Shown here: piece after piece, positions 1-8,798 of the stretch
Layout: every line of letters starts with the position of its first letter
How positions within the stretch are numbered: position 1 is the first letter of the stretch
The notes under the pieces: generated by a model
What the model was told of the DNA's origin: nothing
Seen by the model: only the letters and a program-made list of their open reading frames with translations
Database searches by the model: none
Assembly: GCF_900104515.1 (NCBI RefSeq)
Contig: NZ_FNJL01000043.1
Location: 1 to 35,344, forward strand
Reading direction: 5' to 3'
Length of the DNA: 35,344 bases
Source: Paracidovorax cattleyae
Lineage (GTDB): Bacteria > Pseudomonadota > Gammaproteobacteria > Burkholderiales > Burkholderiaceae_C
Made by a program: the position numbers and the translations under genes

Positions 1-320
1 GTCTCGTCCGGCAACCGCGCCCGCCCCGAGAGCCCCGCGAACTCCCGGTACAGCGGGCGTTCGTGCAGTTCCTCCTCCATGGCCGGGTCGCTCAGGTTCC
101 ACCACAGTTGCAGGCAGTGGATGCGCAGCATCGTCTCCACGGCGAACGGCGGGCGTCCACCCAGTGCCTGGTGCGCTCCGCGCGCATGCGGCTGGATCAG
201 TGCCACCAGCGCCGCCCACGGCACCACCCGGTTCATCTCTTCAAGGAAGATCTCCTTGCGGGTCTTCTTGGGCAGGGGATCGAACCCCAGCATCTGCTGC
301 TCTTGCGTCATGCCCGCCAT
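1..320 (-). CDS. IS5-family transposase, N-terminal part
   Basis: About 106 residues are visible before the window edge. The protein starts MAGMTQEQQMLGFDPLPKKT and continues with FLEEMNRVVPW, then HQALGGRPPFAVETMLRIH and LQLWWNLSD. This is the conserved N-terminal (DUF772-type) region of IS5-group DDE transposases, which precedes the catalytic core. The DDE residues would lie in the missing part. The start at 320 is preferred because it lies just inside the IS terminus; Met4 at 311 is an alternative. No frameshift is seen in the visible portion. Confidence 0.85.
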   Translation of the reverse strand, partial: MAGMTQEQQMLGFDPLPKKTRKEIFLEEMNRVVPWAALVALIQPHARGAHQALGGRPPFAVETMLRIHCLQLWWNLSDPAMEEELHERPLYREFAGLSGRARLPDE

Positions 321-375
321 CTTGCCTGCTGCTCACTGCACCCGCCAGTCCGCGATGGGGTTTTGCAGACCTTCC
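1..375 (-). mobile_element. IS5-family insertion sequence, 5' end (truncated by window edge)
   Basis: This is one terminus of an IS. Read leftward it begins GGAAGGTCTGCAAAACCCC (375 to 357), which resembles the GGAAGGTGC start of IS5 termini. The adjoining bases at 376-379 are TTAG, which fits the YTAR target preference of IS5 and could be one copy of the target duplication. A transposase gene starts 55 bases inside this end. The other end lies outside the window, so whether the copy is complete cannot be seen. Confidence 0.8.
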
Positions 376-379
376 TTAG
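376..379. repeat. Possible IS5 target-site duplication (TTAG)
   Basis: The four bases directly outside the IS terminus read TTAG, which matches the YTAR target of IS5 elements. Only one copy is visible, so the duplication is inferred. Confidence 0.5.
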
Positions 380-523
380 GTCCAGTCTAGATCATTGGGA
401 TATGCGCACTGGCCGTATTCACCGGCACTGCTGTGGCCAGTCACTGCCGTGTTACCCAAACGTCACTCCCGCGCAATAGTCGGAGCGAAGAATGCCAAGC
501 CTCTCCATTCCTCTCCCCACGAC

Positions 524-700
524 ATGACCTCGCATCCACGGCCCACCGTGCCGCCCCTCCTCGGCCGCCTCCTGCTGGCCGCCTGCACGCTCGCGTTTGG
601 CCTGCTGCTGGCCGGCTGCGGCGGCTCCGGCTCCGATTCCGCGAACGGCTTCGTCGCCAACTGCGGCAACCCCGACACGCACTGCGCGCCCAAGCCCTGA
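524..700 (+). CDS. Small putative lipoprotein (58 aa)
   Basis: This short protein has a signal peptide followed by a lipobox. A hydrophobic stretch (residues 12-31) runs into LLAGC with Cys32, followed by Gly-Gly-Ser-Gly, as expected for lipidation by Lgt and cleavage by Lsp. The mature part is only about 27 residues and contains two further cysteines in CGNPDTHC. I recognise no family. It ends 117 bases before the phospholipase C start on the same strand, so the two may share a promoter. The reading frame extends upstream to 395, but the signal peptide fits best with the Met at 524. Confidence 0.55.
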   Translation: MTSHPRPTVPPLLGRLLLAACTLAFGLLLAGCGGSGSDSANGFVANCGNPDTHCAPKP

Positions 701-817
701 GCCGGGCCCGCGGGCGCTCCGGTGCCTGTCCTGCCCTGCGCCTGCCGCAAGCAACGCCGCGTGCGCGGTGCATGCCCCGTGCCGTGCCTTTCTTCGGACA
801 ACAAGCACTCCTCCAAA

Positions 818-3091
818 ATGACCGTCGATTCCTCCAAACGCAAGTTCCTCTCCGGCGTGCTCGGCACCGGAGCGGCCGCGGCCACGCTGACCGCATTCCC
901 GCCCGCCATTCGGCGCGCGCTCGCCATCGAGGCGAACAACGCCACCGGCACCATCCAGGACGTGCAGCACGTGGTGCTGCTGATGATGGAAAACCGCTCG
1001 TTCGACAGCTATTTCGGCACCTTCAAGGGCGTGCGCGGTTTCGGTGACCGCTTCGCCGTGCCCTCGCAGTACGGCCGCAACGTCTTCTACCAGACCTACA
1101 CCAAGACGACACCCGCCAGCACCTACGTGCCCTTCCGGCTGGACGAGGCCCAGGGCAACGCCCAGCGCGCCGGCAGCACGCCGCACACCTGGGTGGACTC
1201 GCAGGCGGCCTGGGACCACGGGCGCATGTCGCGCTGGCCCGATGCGAAGCTGCCCCTCTCGATGGGCTACTACGAGACGGCCGAGGTGTCGTTCCAGCGC
1301 GCGCTGGCCGATGCCTTCACGCTGTGCGACCACTACCACTGCGGCATGCACACGGGCACCATCGCCAACCGGCTCTTCTACTGGACGGGCACCAACGGCC
1401 CCAACGGCATCAGCCCCGTTGATGGCTCCCGCGTGCGCGTGGCGGGCCTGAACAACCAGTTCAACGCAGGCAACGACGTCGGCGCCTCCACCGACGGCTG
1501 GACCTGGACCACCTACGCCGACCGGCTGCAGAAGGCGGGCGTGTCGTGGAAGGTCTACCAGAGCCTGATCGACAACTTCGGCTGCAACGAGATGATGGGC
1601 TTTCGCCACTGGCGCGCGGAGATCGAGAAGATGCCCGCGGACCGCAAGCCCCTCTACGTGGCCAAGACCGACATCACGCAGCCGCAGGGCCTGGCCGGCC
1701 CCGACTACGACCCGGCCATCGACGACGCCCTGAGCCCGCTGGCCAAGGGCTTCGGCAACACCATGCCGCAGGGCTTCCTGGAGACCTTCCGCGACGACAT
1801 CGGCAAGGGCCGGCTGCCGGCCGTGTCGTGGATCATCGCGCCCTCGGTGTACAGCGAGCATCCCGGCCCCTCGAGCCCCGCGCAGGGCGGCTGGTACGTG
1901 CAGGAAGTGCTGGACGCGCTCACCGCCAATCCGGACGTGTGGAGCAAGACGGTGCTGCTCATCAACTACGACGAGAACGACGGCTTCTTCGACCATCTGC
2001 CGTCGCCCGCCGTGCCCTCGCGCAACGCCGACGGCAGCCTCGCCGGCGCCTGCACGCTGTCTGCCGCCGACGTGGCCGTGGAATACCACGACTTCCAGCC
2101 CGCCACCTCCAGCCAGCCGCCGGCCGACGGCAAGCCCTACGGCCCCGGCCCGCGCGTGCCGATGTGGATCGTCTCTCCCTGGAGCCGCGGCGGCTGGGTG
2201 AATTCGCAGGTGTTCGATCACACCTCCACGCTCATGTTCCTGGAGAAGCGCTTCGGCGTGGCCGAGCCGCAGATCAGCGCCTATCGCCGTGCGGTGTGCG
2301 GCGACCTGACGAGCTGCTTCAACTTCGTGAACCCGAACACCGAGACCCTGCCCACGCTGGCCGGCCGCACCAACAAGACGGCCGTGGACGCACGCATCGC
2401 CGCGCAGGTGCAGGCCCCCAAGCTGCCGCAGCCCGCGGCGGCAGCGGACACGGTCCTGCCAGTGCAGGCGCCGGGCGTACGGCCTTCGCGCGCGCTGCCC
2501 TACGAGTTGCACGCCACGGCCCAGGCGAATGCCGGCGCGGGCACGGTGACACTGCTGTTCGCCAACACGGCCAAGGCCGGCAGCCCCGCCGCGGTGTTCC
2601 ACGTCTATGACAGGAAGCACCTGGACGCGATCCCGCGCCGCTACGTGGTCGAGGCCGGCAAGACGCTGAACGGTGTCTGGAGCGTGGCGGCCGACGGCGG
2701 TGCCTACGACCTGTGGGTGCTGGGCCCCAACGGCTTCCACCGCGCCTTCGCGGGCGACCTTGCTCGGCAGGCCTCTGCCGGCACGCCCGAGGTGCAGGTC
2801 TGCTACGAGCTGTGCGACCCGCCGCAGGTGCGCGTGAAACTCTACAACCGCGGCACCGCGGCGGTCGGCTTCACCGCCGAGGCGAGCGCCTACCGCACCG
2901 ACGGCCCCTGGACGCGCACCGTGCAGCCGGGCGCCGTGGAGGAGCTGGCCTGGGTACTGGGCGAGAGCGGCAACTGGTACGACTTCACCGTGCGCTGCAG
3001 CGCGGCCCCGGCCTTCGCTCGGCGCTTCGCGGGCCGCGTCGAGACGGGCCGGGATTCCGTGTCCGACCCGGCGATGGGGCAGGAGGCCTGA
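818..3091 (+). CDS. Phosphocholine-specific phospholipase C
   Basis: The 757-residue protein belongs to the acid-phosphatase-like phospholipase C superfamily (PlcH/PlcN type), secreted enzymes that split phosphatidylcholine or sphingomyelin into a lipid and phosphocholine. The catalytic signature MENRSFDSYFG lies near residue 57 and DENDGFFDH near 385. The C-terminal third (about 560-750) looks like the paired DUF756 beta domains usual in the family, and the length is typical. The N-terminus SKRKFL followed by a hydrophobic segment looks like a Tat signal, but with Lys-Arg in place of Arg-Arg. The start at 818 is chosen because it places this signal at the N-terminus; the ribosome binding site is weak and the frame is open upstream to 722. 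No PlcR-type chaperone gene follows. Confidence 0.93.
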   Translation: MTVDSSKRKFLSGVLGTGAAAATLTAFPPAIRRALAIEANNATGTIQDVQHVVLLMMENRSFDSYFGTFKGVRGFGDRFAVPSQYGRNVFYQTYTKTTPASTYVPFRLDEAQGNAQRAGSTPHTWVDSQAAWDHGRMSRWPDAKLPLSMGYYETAEVSFQRALADAFTLCDHYHCGMHTGTIANRLFYWTGTNGPNGISPVDGSRVRVAGLNNQFNAGNDVGASTDGWTWTTYADRLQKAGVSWKVYQSLIDNFGCNEMMGFRHWRAEIEKMPADRKPLYVAKTDITQPQGLAGPDYDPAIDDALSPLAKGFGNTMPQGFLETFRDDIGKGRLPAVSWIIAPSVYSEHPGPSSPAQGGWYVQEVLDALTANPDVWSKTVLLINYDENDGFFDHLPSPAVPSRNADGSLAGACTLSAADVAVEYHDFQPATSSQPPADGKPYGPGPRVPMWIVSPWSRGGWVNSQVFDHTSTLMFLEKRFGVAEPQISAYRRAVCGDLTSCFNFVNPNTETLPTLAGRTNKTAVDARIAAQVQAPKLPQPAAAADTVLPVQAPGVRPSRALPYELHATAQANAGAGTVTLLFANTAKAGSPAAVFHVYDRKHLDAIPRRYVVEAGKTLNGVWSVAADGGAYDLWVLGPNGFHRAFAGDLARQASAGTPEVQVCYELCDPPQVRVKLYNRGTAAVGFTAEASAYRTDGPWTRTVQPGAVEELAWVLGESGNWYDFTVRCSAAPAFARRFAGRVETGRDSVSDPAMGQEA

Positions 3092-3113
3092 GGCCGGTGC
3101 GCGCGCGGGGCGG

Positions 3114-4601
3114 TCATCGCTGCGACGCCATGTGCGGCGATGCGTCCGATGCCGGCTTGGAGGGCTGCGCCGTGGCGAACCCGCCCCCGCGGCGCTTCGC
3201 CACATACATCGCGAGGTCGGCGCAATGCACGACTTCGGAGCCGTGCCGCGCGTGCGCGGGCGCGCAGGCGATGCCGATGCTGGTGCCCACTTCCGCGGAA
3301 AGGTCCGGCCGCAGGGCGATGGGCCGGCGCACCACCTCCACGATGGCGGTGGCGATGTCGCTCAGCGTCTTGGGGTCGTCGGTGCGCACGAGAATGGCGA
3401 ACTCGTCGCCTCCCAGCCGGGCCAGCGTGTCCGAGGCGCGGATGATCTTCTGGATGCGGGCGGCCACTTCCTTGAGCACCACGTCGCCCGCATCGTGCCC
3501 GTACTCGTCGTTGACGAACTTGAACTTGTCGAGGTCCATCAGCATCACGGCGAAGCCCGACCCTGATTTGCGCAGGTCCTGCTCGGCACGCAGCAGCCGG
3601 GCATCGAAGGTGCGGCGGTTGGCGAGCCCGGTGAGTGCGTCCTTCTGCGCCACGTCCTCCAGCGGCGTCACCACGCGGTTGGCGACCACCTTGACGGCCA
3701 TGATCGAGATGATCGCACTCAGCAGCACGCTCACGCCGTACAGCGCCTCCAGCCTGAGGAATGGCGATATCACGGGCGCAAAGGGCTTGGCCACCACGGC
3801 GCTCACAGGCAGCGGGCCGGAGTCGTCCAGCGTGATGACCTTGACCCGGTAGCCGGCTCCGTCGGCATCGCTGGCGGAAAACGGCGCCGGGTCCTTGGCG
3901 TTCCGGCCGACGGGCTCCAGGGAGATGGACTCGGGCAGGGTGCTCGCGTAAACGGTGTAGCGGCCCCCGGGTTCATGGGAGACGAAGGCCATCTGCAACT
4001 GTGTCATCCGCGCGAATTGCTCGGCGCCGGCATGCGTGATCCGGAAGGCCAGGTAGATGTGCGCCACGGGCACCGGAGCCCGCACCGTCACCTTGATCCA
4101 GTTGTGCAGCACGGACTCTCCGTCCTCTCCGGTCATGGTGCGCATGTTGCGGTTGGTTTCGCGAACGCTCCCCACCAGCGTCTCCAGCCGCTTGTCCAGC
4201 GCTGCGTCCCGTTCGCGCAGGAAGCCGGACACGGACGATCGCGCTCGCAGCGTGCCGTCCAGGTCCGTGAGCACGATGAGCTCGGCGCCGGTGCGCGCCA
4301 GCTGGTTGTAGAGCGCCGACTCCACCGTGTCGCGGTTGGTCTCGTTGAAGATGATGTTCTGCAGGCCGTAGTCCTTGGAGGCCAGCTCGGAGGCCACCCG
4401 CCGGGACTCGCGCCGCATCGCGGCCGTGTATTCGAAGGTCTGCCCGCCCGCCTCCAGGGCGGCATCGACGCTTTCCATGGCGATCCGCCGGTTGGAAAAG
4501 TGCAGGAAGACGAAGGCCACCAGCTGCGCGGCGATCAGTGTCAGGGCGAGCAGGGCCAGGAAACGGCCTGTCGATGCGGATGGCAGGAAATCCCTCTTCA
4601 T
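3114..4601 (-). CDS. Membrane-bound diguanylate cyclase (GGDEF)
   Basis: The 495-residue protein should make cyclic di-GMP from two GTP. A transmembrane helix (about 12-32) is followed by a periplasmic sensor region of some 230 residues, a second membrane helix near 285-310 that ends in VVANRVV, and a cytoplasmic GGDEF domain. The active-site loop GGDEF is intact at 397-401. An inhibitory I-site RASD lies five residues before it (388-391), so product feedback is expected. DALTGLANRRTFD and DLDKFKFVNDEYGHDAGD are the usual GGDEF motifs. There is no EAL domain. The start at 4601 puts the first membrane helix near the N-terminus and is preceded by AAAGAG. It converges with the phospholipase gene across 22 bases. 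Confidence 0.94.
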   Translation of the reverse strand: MKRDFLPSASTGRFLALLALTLIAAQLVAFVFLHFSNRRIAMESVDAALEAGGQTFEYTAAMRRESRRVASELASKDYGLQNIIFNETNRDTVESALYNQLARTGAELIVLTDLDGTLRARSSVSGFLRERDAALDKRLETLVGSVRETNRNMRTMTGEDGESVLHNWIKVTVRAPVPVAHIYLAFRITHAGAEQFARMTQLQMAFVSHEPGGRYTVYASTLPESISLEPVGRNAKDPAPFSASDADGAGYRVKVITLDDSGPLPVSAVVAKPFAPVISPFLRLEALYGVSVLLSAIISIMAVKVVANRVVTPLEDVAQKDALTGLANRRTFDARLLRAEQDLRKSGSGFAVMLMDLDKFKFVNDEYGHDAGDVVLKEVAARIQKIIRASDTLARLGGDEFAILVRTDDPKTLSDIATAIVEVVRRPIALRPDLSAEVGTSIGIACAPAHARHGSEVVHCADLAMYVAKRRGGGFATAQPSKPASDASPHMASQR

Positions 4602-4851
4602 GCGTGCTCTTTTTCTGCAAGGCGCGGGCAATCGTGTTCCTGGGCAGGGCGGGCGCCCGCCGTTGGTGCCCTGCCTGATCTCTCTCAATCTCTCTGCGTC
4701 CCATGATGCCCGCCTTTGGCCCATCCGTGCAATGGCCGGCGGGTTACCCAGGCGGTGGGGAATGCCATAGGAGGTGCTGTGCTTCCATACAGATGCGCAA
4801 TGGCGAAGTGCGCCGACACCGGGCGGCTCGACGATGCGGTGCAATGGCCGC

Positions 4852-5841
4852 ATGCCGTCTCCGTTCCTCACCCGCTGCCTGGAGGGCGCCAAGCGCCTCA
4901 TCCAGCCCATCATGCCGCTCGTGCGGGCCGTCAACCTCTGGCTCGACGCCGATGGCCTGCGGATGAGCGCGGCCATGTCGTTCTACGGCATGCTGAGCCT
5001 GGCACCGCTGCTGCTGCTGCTGGTGGGCGTGCTGGGGTGGTGGATCGACAAGTCCTACCTCGAAACCAACCTCATCGCCCAGGTGCAGTCCGTGATGGGC
5101 GAGCGCGGTGCGGAGGTCGTCAAGCTCGCACTGTCCAGCGCACGTGAGCCGTCCGAGGGCCGGCTGGCGTCCATCGCGGGCTTCGTGCTGCTGCTGTCGG
5201 GGGCGACCGGGGTGTTCGTGGAGCTGCAATCCGCTCTGGAGCGGCTCTGGACGTCCGGCCAGCCACCCGCTGCCGACAACAACAAGGCCTGGTGGCGCAT
5301 GGCCTCGCTGCGGCTGCGCGGCCTGGCGTACGTGCTGGCCATCGGCTTCCTGCTGCTCATCTCGCTGGTGGTCTCCACGGTGATCCACGTGGTGGCCACC
5401 TGGGCGAGCACGCGCCTGCCCTTCGCCTCGGGGCCCATCCTGCAACTGGTCAACGAACTGGTCGCGTTCGGCATCGCGGTGCTGCTCTTCGTGGGGCTGA
5501 TGCGCATCGGGACCGGGCCCAAGCCGCCGATGGCCTGCCTGGTGTTCGGCGCCGTGGTGGGGGCGATCCTGTTCACCGTGGGCAAGCAGCTGCTGGCGCT
5601 CTACCTGGCCACGGCGGCCGTGGTGTCGGCCTACGGGGCGGCGGGTTCGCTCGTGGTGCTGCTCATGTGGATCTATTTCTCGTCGGCCGTGCTGCTGTTC
5701 TCCGCGAGCTGCGCCCGCGCCCTGCAGGAAGTACGGGCCGAGCACATGGGGCGGCGCGTGGACGCTGCCCATGCCGAGGATGTGCCCGCTTCCACCTCAC
5801 CGAAGCCACCGGCACCCGCCGCGCCGGCCGGCGCGCGCTGA
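4852..5841 (+). CDS. YihY/BrkB-family inner membrane protein
   Basis: The 329-residue polytopic membrane protein belongs to the YihY/virulence factor BrkB family, whose biochemical role is not settled (older names such as RNase BN are mistaken). The N-terminal core has WLDADGLRMSAAMSFYGMLS followed by a long leucine-rich helix and WWIDKSYLE. Further hydrophobic segments follow, the last around LVVLLMWIYFSSAVLLFSAS, giving about six membrane spans. The C-terminal 40 residues are polar and Pro/Ala-rich. The start is uncertain: no good ribosome binding site precedes 4852, and in-frame starts exist at 4834 (ATG) and 4774 (GTG). It is divergent from the diguanylate cyclase gene. Confidence 0.88.
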   Translation: MPSPFLTRCLEGAKRLIQPIMPLVRAVNLWLDADGLRMSAAMSFYGMLSLAPLLLLLVGVLGWWIDKSYLETNLIAQVQSVMGERGAEVVKLALSSAREPSEGRLASIAGFVLLLSGATGVFVELQSALERLWTSGQPPAADNNKAWWRMASLRLRGLAYVLAIGFLLLISLVVSTVIHVVATWASTRLPFASGPILQLVNELVAFGIAVLLFVGLMRIGTGPKPPMACLVFGAVVGAILFTVGKQLLALYLATAAVVSAYGAAGSLVVLLMWIYFSSAVLLFSASCARALQEVRAEHMGRRVDAAHAEDVPASTSPKPPAPAAPAGAR

Positions 5842-5859
5842 GCGGGCGGGCGCTGGCGG

Positions 5860-6792
5860 TCAGCGCGCCGCCGGCCGCAGCGTGTCCGCGGAGAGGCGCA
5901 GGACCCGCGCCAGCTCCAGCGCGTTGCGGGGCGCATGGAGCTTGGCCGTGTTGTCGAAGAAGCAGAACACGTCCCGACCGCCCGGGGGCGGCACAGGTGC
6001 CCCTGCGGCGGGGCCTGCCAGTGCGGCATCGCGCGGCGCTGCGCCCCGGTGCCACGCCCGGATGCGGCGAGCCCAGTCGGCGATCCGCTCGTCGCTGTAG
6101 CCGCTGGCATACAGCGCCTCGGCGCCGTGCAGGCGCAGGTACATGAAATCGGCGGTGATGTCGCCCAGCTCCGGCCAGCGGCCGCCGGTGTCGGCCACCA
6201 CCAGCGCCACGCCGTGGCGGCGCAGCAGGGCGATGCACTCGGGGGTGGCGAAGCTGGAATGGCGCACCTCCAGGGCATGGCGCATGCGCCAATGCGGCCC
6301 GGCCGCCTCCAGCCATTCCCTGCCGCGCATGCGGGGCTCGCGCTCTCGGGCCAGTTCCAGGCCCTGCCGGGTGTCGCGGGGCAGCAGGGCCAGGAAATCC
6401 TCCAGCAGGCCGGCATCGAACGGCAGGCTCGGTGGCAGCTGCCACAGGATGGGGCCGAGCCGCGGCCCGAGCGAGAGCAGGCCGGACGCCAGGAAGTTCG
6501 CGATGGCCGCGCGCGGCGAGCGCAACCGCAGGATGTGGGTGATGAAGCGCGGAGCCTTGACGGTGAAGACGAAGCCTTCCGGCGTATCCCGTGACCACGC
6601 CGCGTAGCTGGAAGGGCGTTGCAGCGCATAGAACGAGCCGTTCAGCTCGATCGCGGGAAATTGCCGGGAGGCGAATGCCAATTCCCGGGCCTGGGCCAGG
6701 TCGTCCGGATAGAAGGTGCCGCGCCACGGCGCGTAGCGCCACCCGGAAACGCCGATGCGTATCTGTGCGGCCGGTGCTGCCTGAGGTGCCAT
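5860..6792 (-). CDS. DUF72 family protein (YecE-like)
   Basis: The 310-residue protein matches the DUF72/YecE family, TIM-barrel-like proteins of unknown function. Visible signatures are IRIGVSGWRYAPWRGTFYP at the N-terminus, FPAIELNGSFYALQ, FVFTVKAPRFITH, a WQLPPS segment, an EVRHSSF segment, and FMYLRLHGAEALYASGYSDE towards the C-terminus. The length is normal for the family. It converges with the YihY gene, leaving 18 bases between the stop codons, and is divergent from the glycine-zipper gene. No catalytic role can be assigned from sequence. Confidence 0.9.
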   Translation of the reverse strand: MAPQAAPAAQIRIGVSGWRYAPWRGTFYPDDLAQARELAFASRQFPAIELNGSFYALQRPSSYAAWSRDTPEGFVFTVKAPRFITHILRLRSPRAAIANFLASGLLSLGPRLGPILWQLPPSLPFDAGLLEDFLALLPRDTRQGLELAREREPRMRGREWLEAAGPHWRMRHALEVRHSSFATPECIALLRRHGVALVVADTGGRWPELGDITADFMYLRLHGAEALYASGYSDERIADWARRIRAWHRGAAPRDAALAGPAAGAPVPPPGGRDVFCFFDNTAKLHAPRNALELARVLRLSADTLRPAAR

Positions 6793-6965
6793 GCGGCCAC
6801 TCTGCGCAGGTGCGCGGGAGCCGTTTGCGGGAAGCCTTCGGCAGGCCGTGTCGGACGCCGCCGGGCGGCTCTACAGCTTCTTACGGTGTTTACAGAGCCC
6901 AGGCGGTATGTGAAGCACCGGCGCGGGTACCCTGCAGCCACAACACCCATGGAAAGGGAAATCGT

Positions 6966-7778
6966 ATGAGTCTCGTCGTCCGTTCCAACTCTTCCGCCGC
7001 GGGCCCTGGCGTGGCCGGCGGCTCGGCGAAATGGCTCTGGGCTGCGATCGGCGTGCTCGGAGTCAGCGTGCTGGCCCTCGGCGCCACGCTGGTGGTCCAG
7101 AACCGCGACCGCGCTCCGGATGTCGCGTCTGCCGTCCAGCCCGCCGCCGCCCTCGCTCCGGACGCACAGTCCGCGGCGGCTGCCAATCCGTCCATCAACC
7201 CCGCCGTACTCCAGGGGGCCCAGGGCCGACCCGCCGCCGTGGCCCAGCAGGCCCCGGCCCAGCAGTTCGCGCAGCGCGCGCCTTCCGCAGGCTATGCACC
7301 GCAGCCCGCCTACAGCGGTGCCCCGCAGGGCCAGCAGCCGGTGGCCATGCAGCGTGCCGCGGCGCCGGCCTGCATGACCTGCGGCCGCGTCGAATCCGTC
7401 CAGGCCTTTCAGCAGGCCGCACCTGCCACCGGCATCGGTGCCGTGGCCGGCGGCGTGATCGGCGGCGTGCTGGGCAACCAGGTGGGCAAGGGCTCGGGCC
7501 GCACGGCGGCCACGGTGCTCGGCGCCGTCGGCGGCGGCTACCTGGGCCACACGGTGGAGCAGCGCACCCGCACCACCACGGCCTACCAGATCCGCGTCCG
7601 CATGGACGACGGCTCGGTACGCACCTTCACGCGCTCGCAGCCGGTGGCCGAAGGCACGGCAGTGCGGGTGGAAGGCCGCAGCTTCCGCGTGGACAACGGC
7701 CAGTACGGCAGCGGCTACGGTGGCGGCTATTCCGCCCAGGCACCGCAATCGATGCGGGTGGCCGACAACGGCTACTGA
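6966..7778 (+). CDS. Glycine-zipper 2TM domain membrane protein
   Basis: The 270-residue protein has one N-terminal membrane anchor (23-44), a long Ala/Pro/Gln-rich linker (50-130), then CMTCGRVESV (136-145) and a glycine-zipper segment (155-198). The zipper is rich in GxxxG spacing, with GGVIGGVLGNQVGKG and GAVGGGYLG. A small basic C-terminal beta region follows (RVRMDDGSVRTF), and the tail is Gly/Tyr-rich. Related glycine-zipper proteins sit in the cell envelope (the SlyB/Rickettsia 17-kDa antigen group), but this one has a membrane anchor and no lipobox. The start has a purine-rich GGAAAGGG upstream at good spacing. A strong terminator follows, so transcription probably ends here. Confidence 0.85.
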   Translation: MSLVVRSNSSAAGPGVAGGSAKWLWAAIGVLGVSVLALGATLVVQNRDRAPDVASAVQPAAALAPDAQSAAAANPSINPAVLQGAQGRPAAVAQQAPAQQFAQRAPSAGYAPQPAYSGAPQGQQPVAMQRAAAPACMTCGRVESVQAFQQAAPATGIGAVAGGVIGGVLGNQVGKGSGRTAATVLGAVGGGYLGHTVEQRTRTTTAYQIRVRMDDGSVRTFTRSQPVAEGTAVRVEGRSFRVDNGQYGSGYGGGYSAQAPQSMRVADNGY

Positions 7779-7828
7779 CATCCCGGGCCGGCCGGCATGG
7801 TCCGGCCACTCCCCATCGGCCTTGCAGG

Positions 7829-7858
7829 CGGGCGGCTTTCAGGCCGCCCGTTTCTCTT
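7829..7858 (+). terminator. Rho-independent terminator after the glycine-zipper gene
   Basis: A perfect 8-bp stem, CGGGCGGC at 7829-7836 and GCCGCCCG at 7843-7850, encloses the loop TTTCAG and is followed by TTTCTCTT. It lies 51 bases after the stop codon. It also sits between convergent genes, but the T-rich run is only on the plus-strand side. Confidence 0.85.
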
Positions 7859-7870
7859 CCTGCGCCAGCG

Positions 7871-8644
7871 TCACTTCTCGACGAAGGCGCGCTCGATCAC
7901 GAAGTCGCCGGGCTTGGTGGTGTTGCCCTCCTCGAAATCGCGCTTTTCCAGGATGGCCTTGAGCGAGGCCAGCATTTCCGGACTGCCGCAGAGCATGACG
8001 CGGTCCACCAGCGGGTCCAGCGGGGGCACGCCCAGGTCGGTGAAGAGCTTGCCGTTCTCGATCAGGTCGTTGATGCGGCCCTGGTTGCGGAAGGGCTCGC
8101 GCGTGACGGTGGGGTAATACTTGAGCTGCTTGCCCACCATCTCGCCCAGGAACTCGTGCTGCGGCAGCTCCTGGGTGATGAAGTCGTGGTAGGCCAGCTC
8201 GTTCACCTGGCGCACGCCGTGCACCAGGACCACTTCCTCGAACTTCTCGTAGGTGTCCGGGTCGCGGATCACCGACAGGAAGGGCGCGAGGCCGGTGCCG
8301 GTGGAGATGAGATACAGGCGCTTGGCCGGCAGCAGGTAGTCGATGAGCAGCGTGCCCGTGGGCTTGCGGCCCACGACGATGCTGTCGCCCACCTGGATGT
8401 TCTGCAGGCGCGAGGTGAGCGGGCCGTCCGGCACCTTGATGGAGAGGAACTCCAGGTGCTCCTCGTAGTTGGCGCTCGCGATGCTGTAGGCCCGCAGCAG
8501 CGGCTTGCCGTCCACCTTGAGGCCGATCATGGTGAAGTGGCCGTTGGAGAACCGCAGCGACGTATCGCGGGTGGTCGTGAAGGAGAACAGGCGGTCGGTC
8601 CAGTGGTGGACGGAGAGGACTCGCTCTTCGTTGAATGCGCTCAT
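7871..8644 (-). CDS. fpr: Ferredoxin--NADP(+) reductase
   Basis: The 257-residue FAD enzyme moves electrons between NADPH and ferredoxin or flavodoxin. The FAD-binding motif RAYSIAS is at 51-57, the nucleotide-binding motif STGTGLAPFLS at about 114-124, and MLCGSPEML lies near the C-terminus. The protein ends VIERAFVEK, typical of the bacterial subclass I Fpr family, and the length is the family norm. The frame is open upstream, but the Met at 8644 matches the usual N-terminus (SAFNEERVLSVHHWTD). It is preceded by 154 bases after the LysR stop on the same strand, so it probably has its own promoter. Confidence 0.95.
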   Translation of the reverse strand: MSAFNEERVLSVHHWTDRLFSFTTTRDTSLRFSNGHFTMIGLKVDGKPLLRAYSIASANYEEHLEFLSIKVPDGPLTSRLQNIQVGDSIVVGRKPTGTLLIDYLLPAKRLYLISTGTGLAPFLSVIRDPDTYEKFEEVVLVHGVRQVNELAYHDFITQELPQHEFLGEMVGKQLKYYPTVTREPFRNQGRINDLIENGKLFTDLGVPPLDPLVDRVMLCGSPEMLASLKAILEKRDFEEGNTTKPGDFVIERAFVEK

Positions 8645-8798
8645 GGATGGATGGCAGAAAGTGAAAACGACAAGGGGCGCGTGGCCTTCGAAGGCAGGGC
8701 CGGTGGCTCGTGCGGGCAGGCCCCGGAGGCGCCCTGGCTGCCCCCTGCCAGGCGGGCAAACCCCTGCATTGTCGGACAAACCCGGCCGGCAGATGCCG

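Noticed and set aside
425-480. Possible Pho box (TGTCA-like repeats) before the phospholipase unit
   Set aside because: The TGTG/CAGTCACTG elements do not give two clear 7-base repeats with 4-base spacing, so phosphate control cannot be supported from sequence.
452-3205. A 917-codon open frame antisense to phospholipase C
   Set aside because: Composition is of the same shadow type, while the opposite strand has all phospholipase motifs.
6793-6965. Promoter-like TTTACA element before the glycine-zipper gene
   Set aside because: No -10 element lies at proper spacing; a promoter must exist here, but I cannot place it.
8769-8779. Palindrome TTGTCGGACAA upstream of fpr
   Set aside because: The arms are only five bases and no promoter of acceptable quality aligns with it, so it is not called as an operator.
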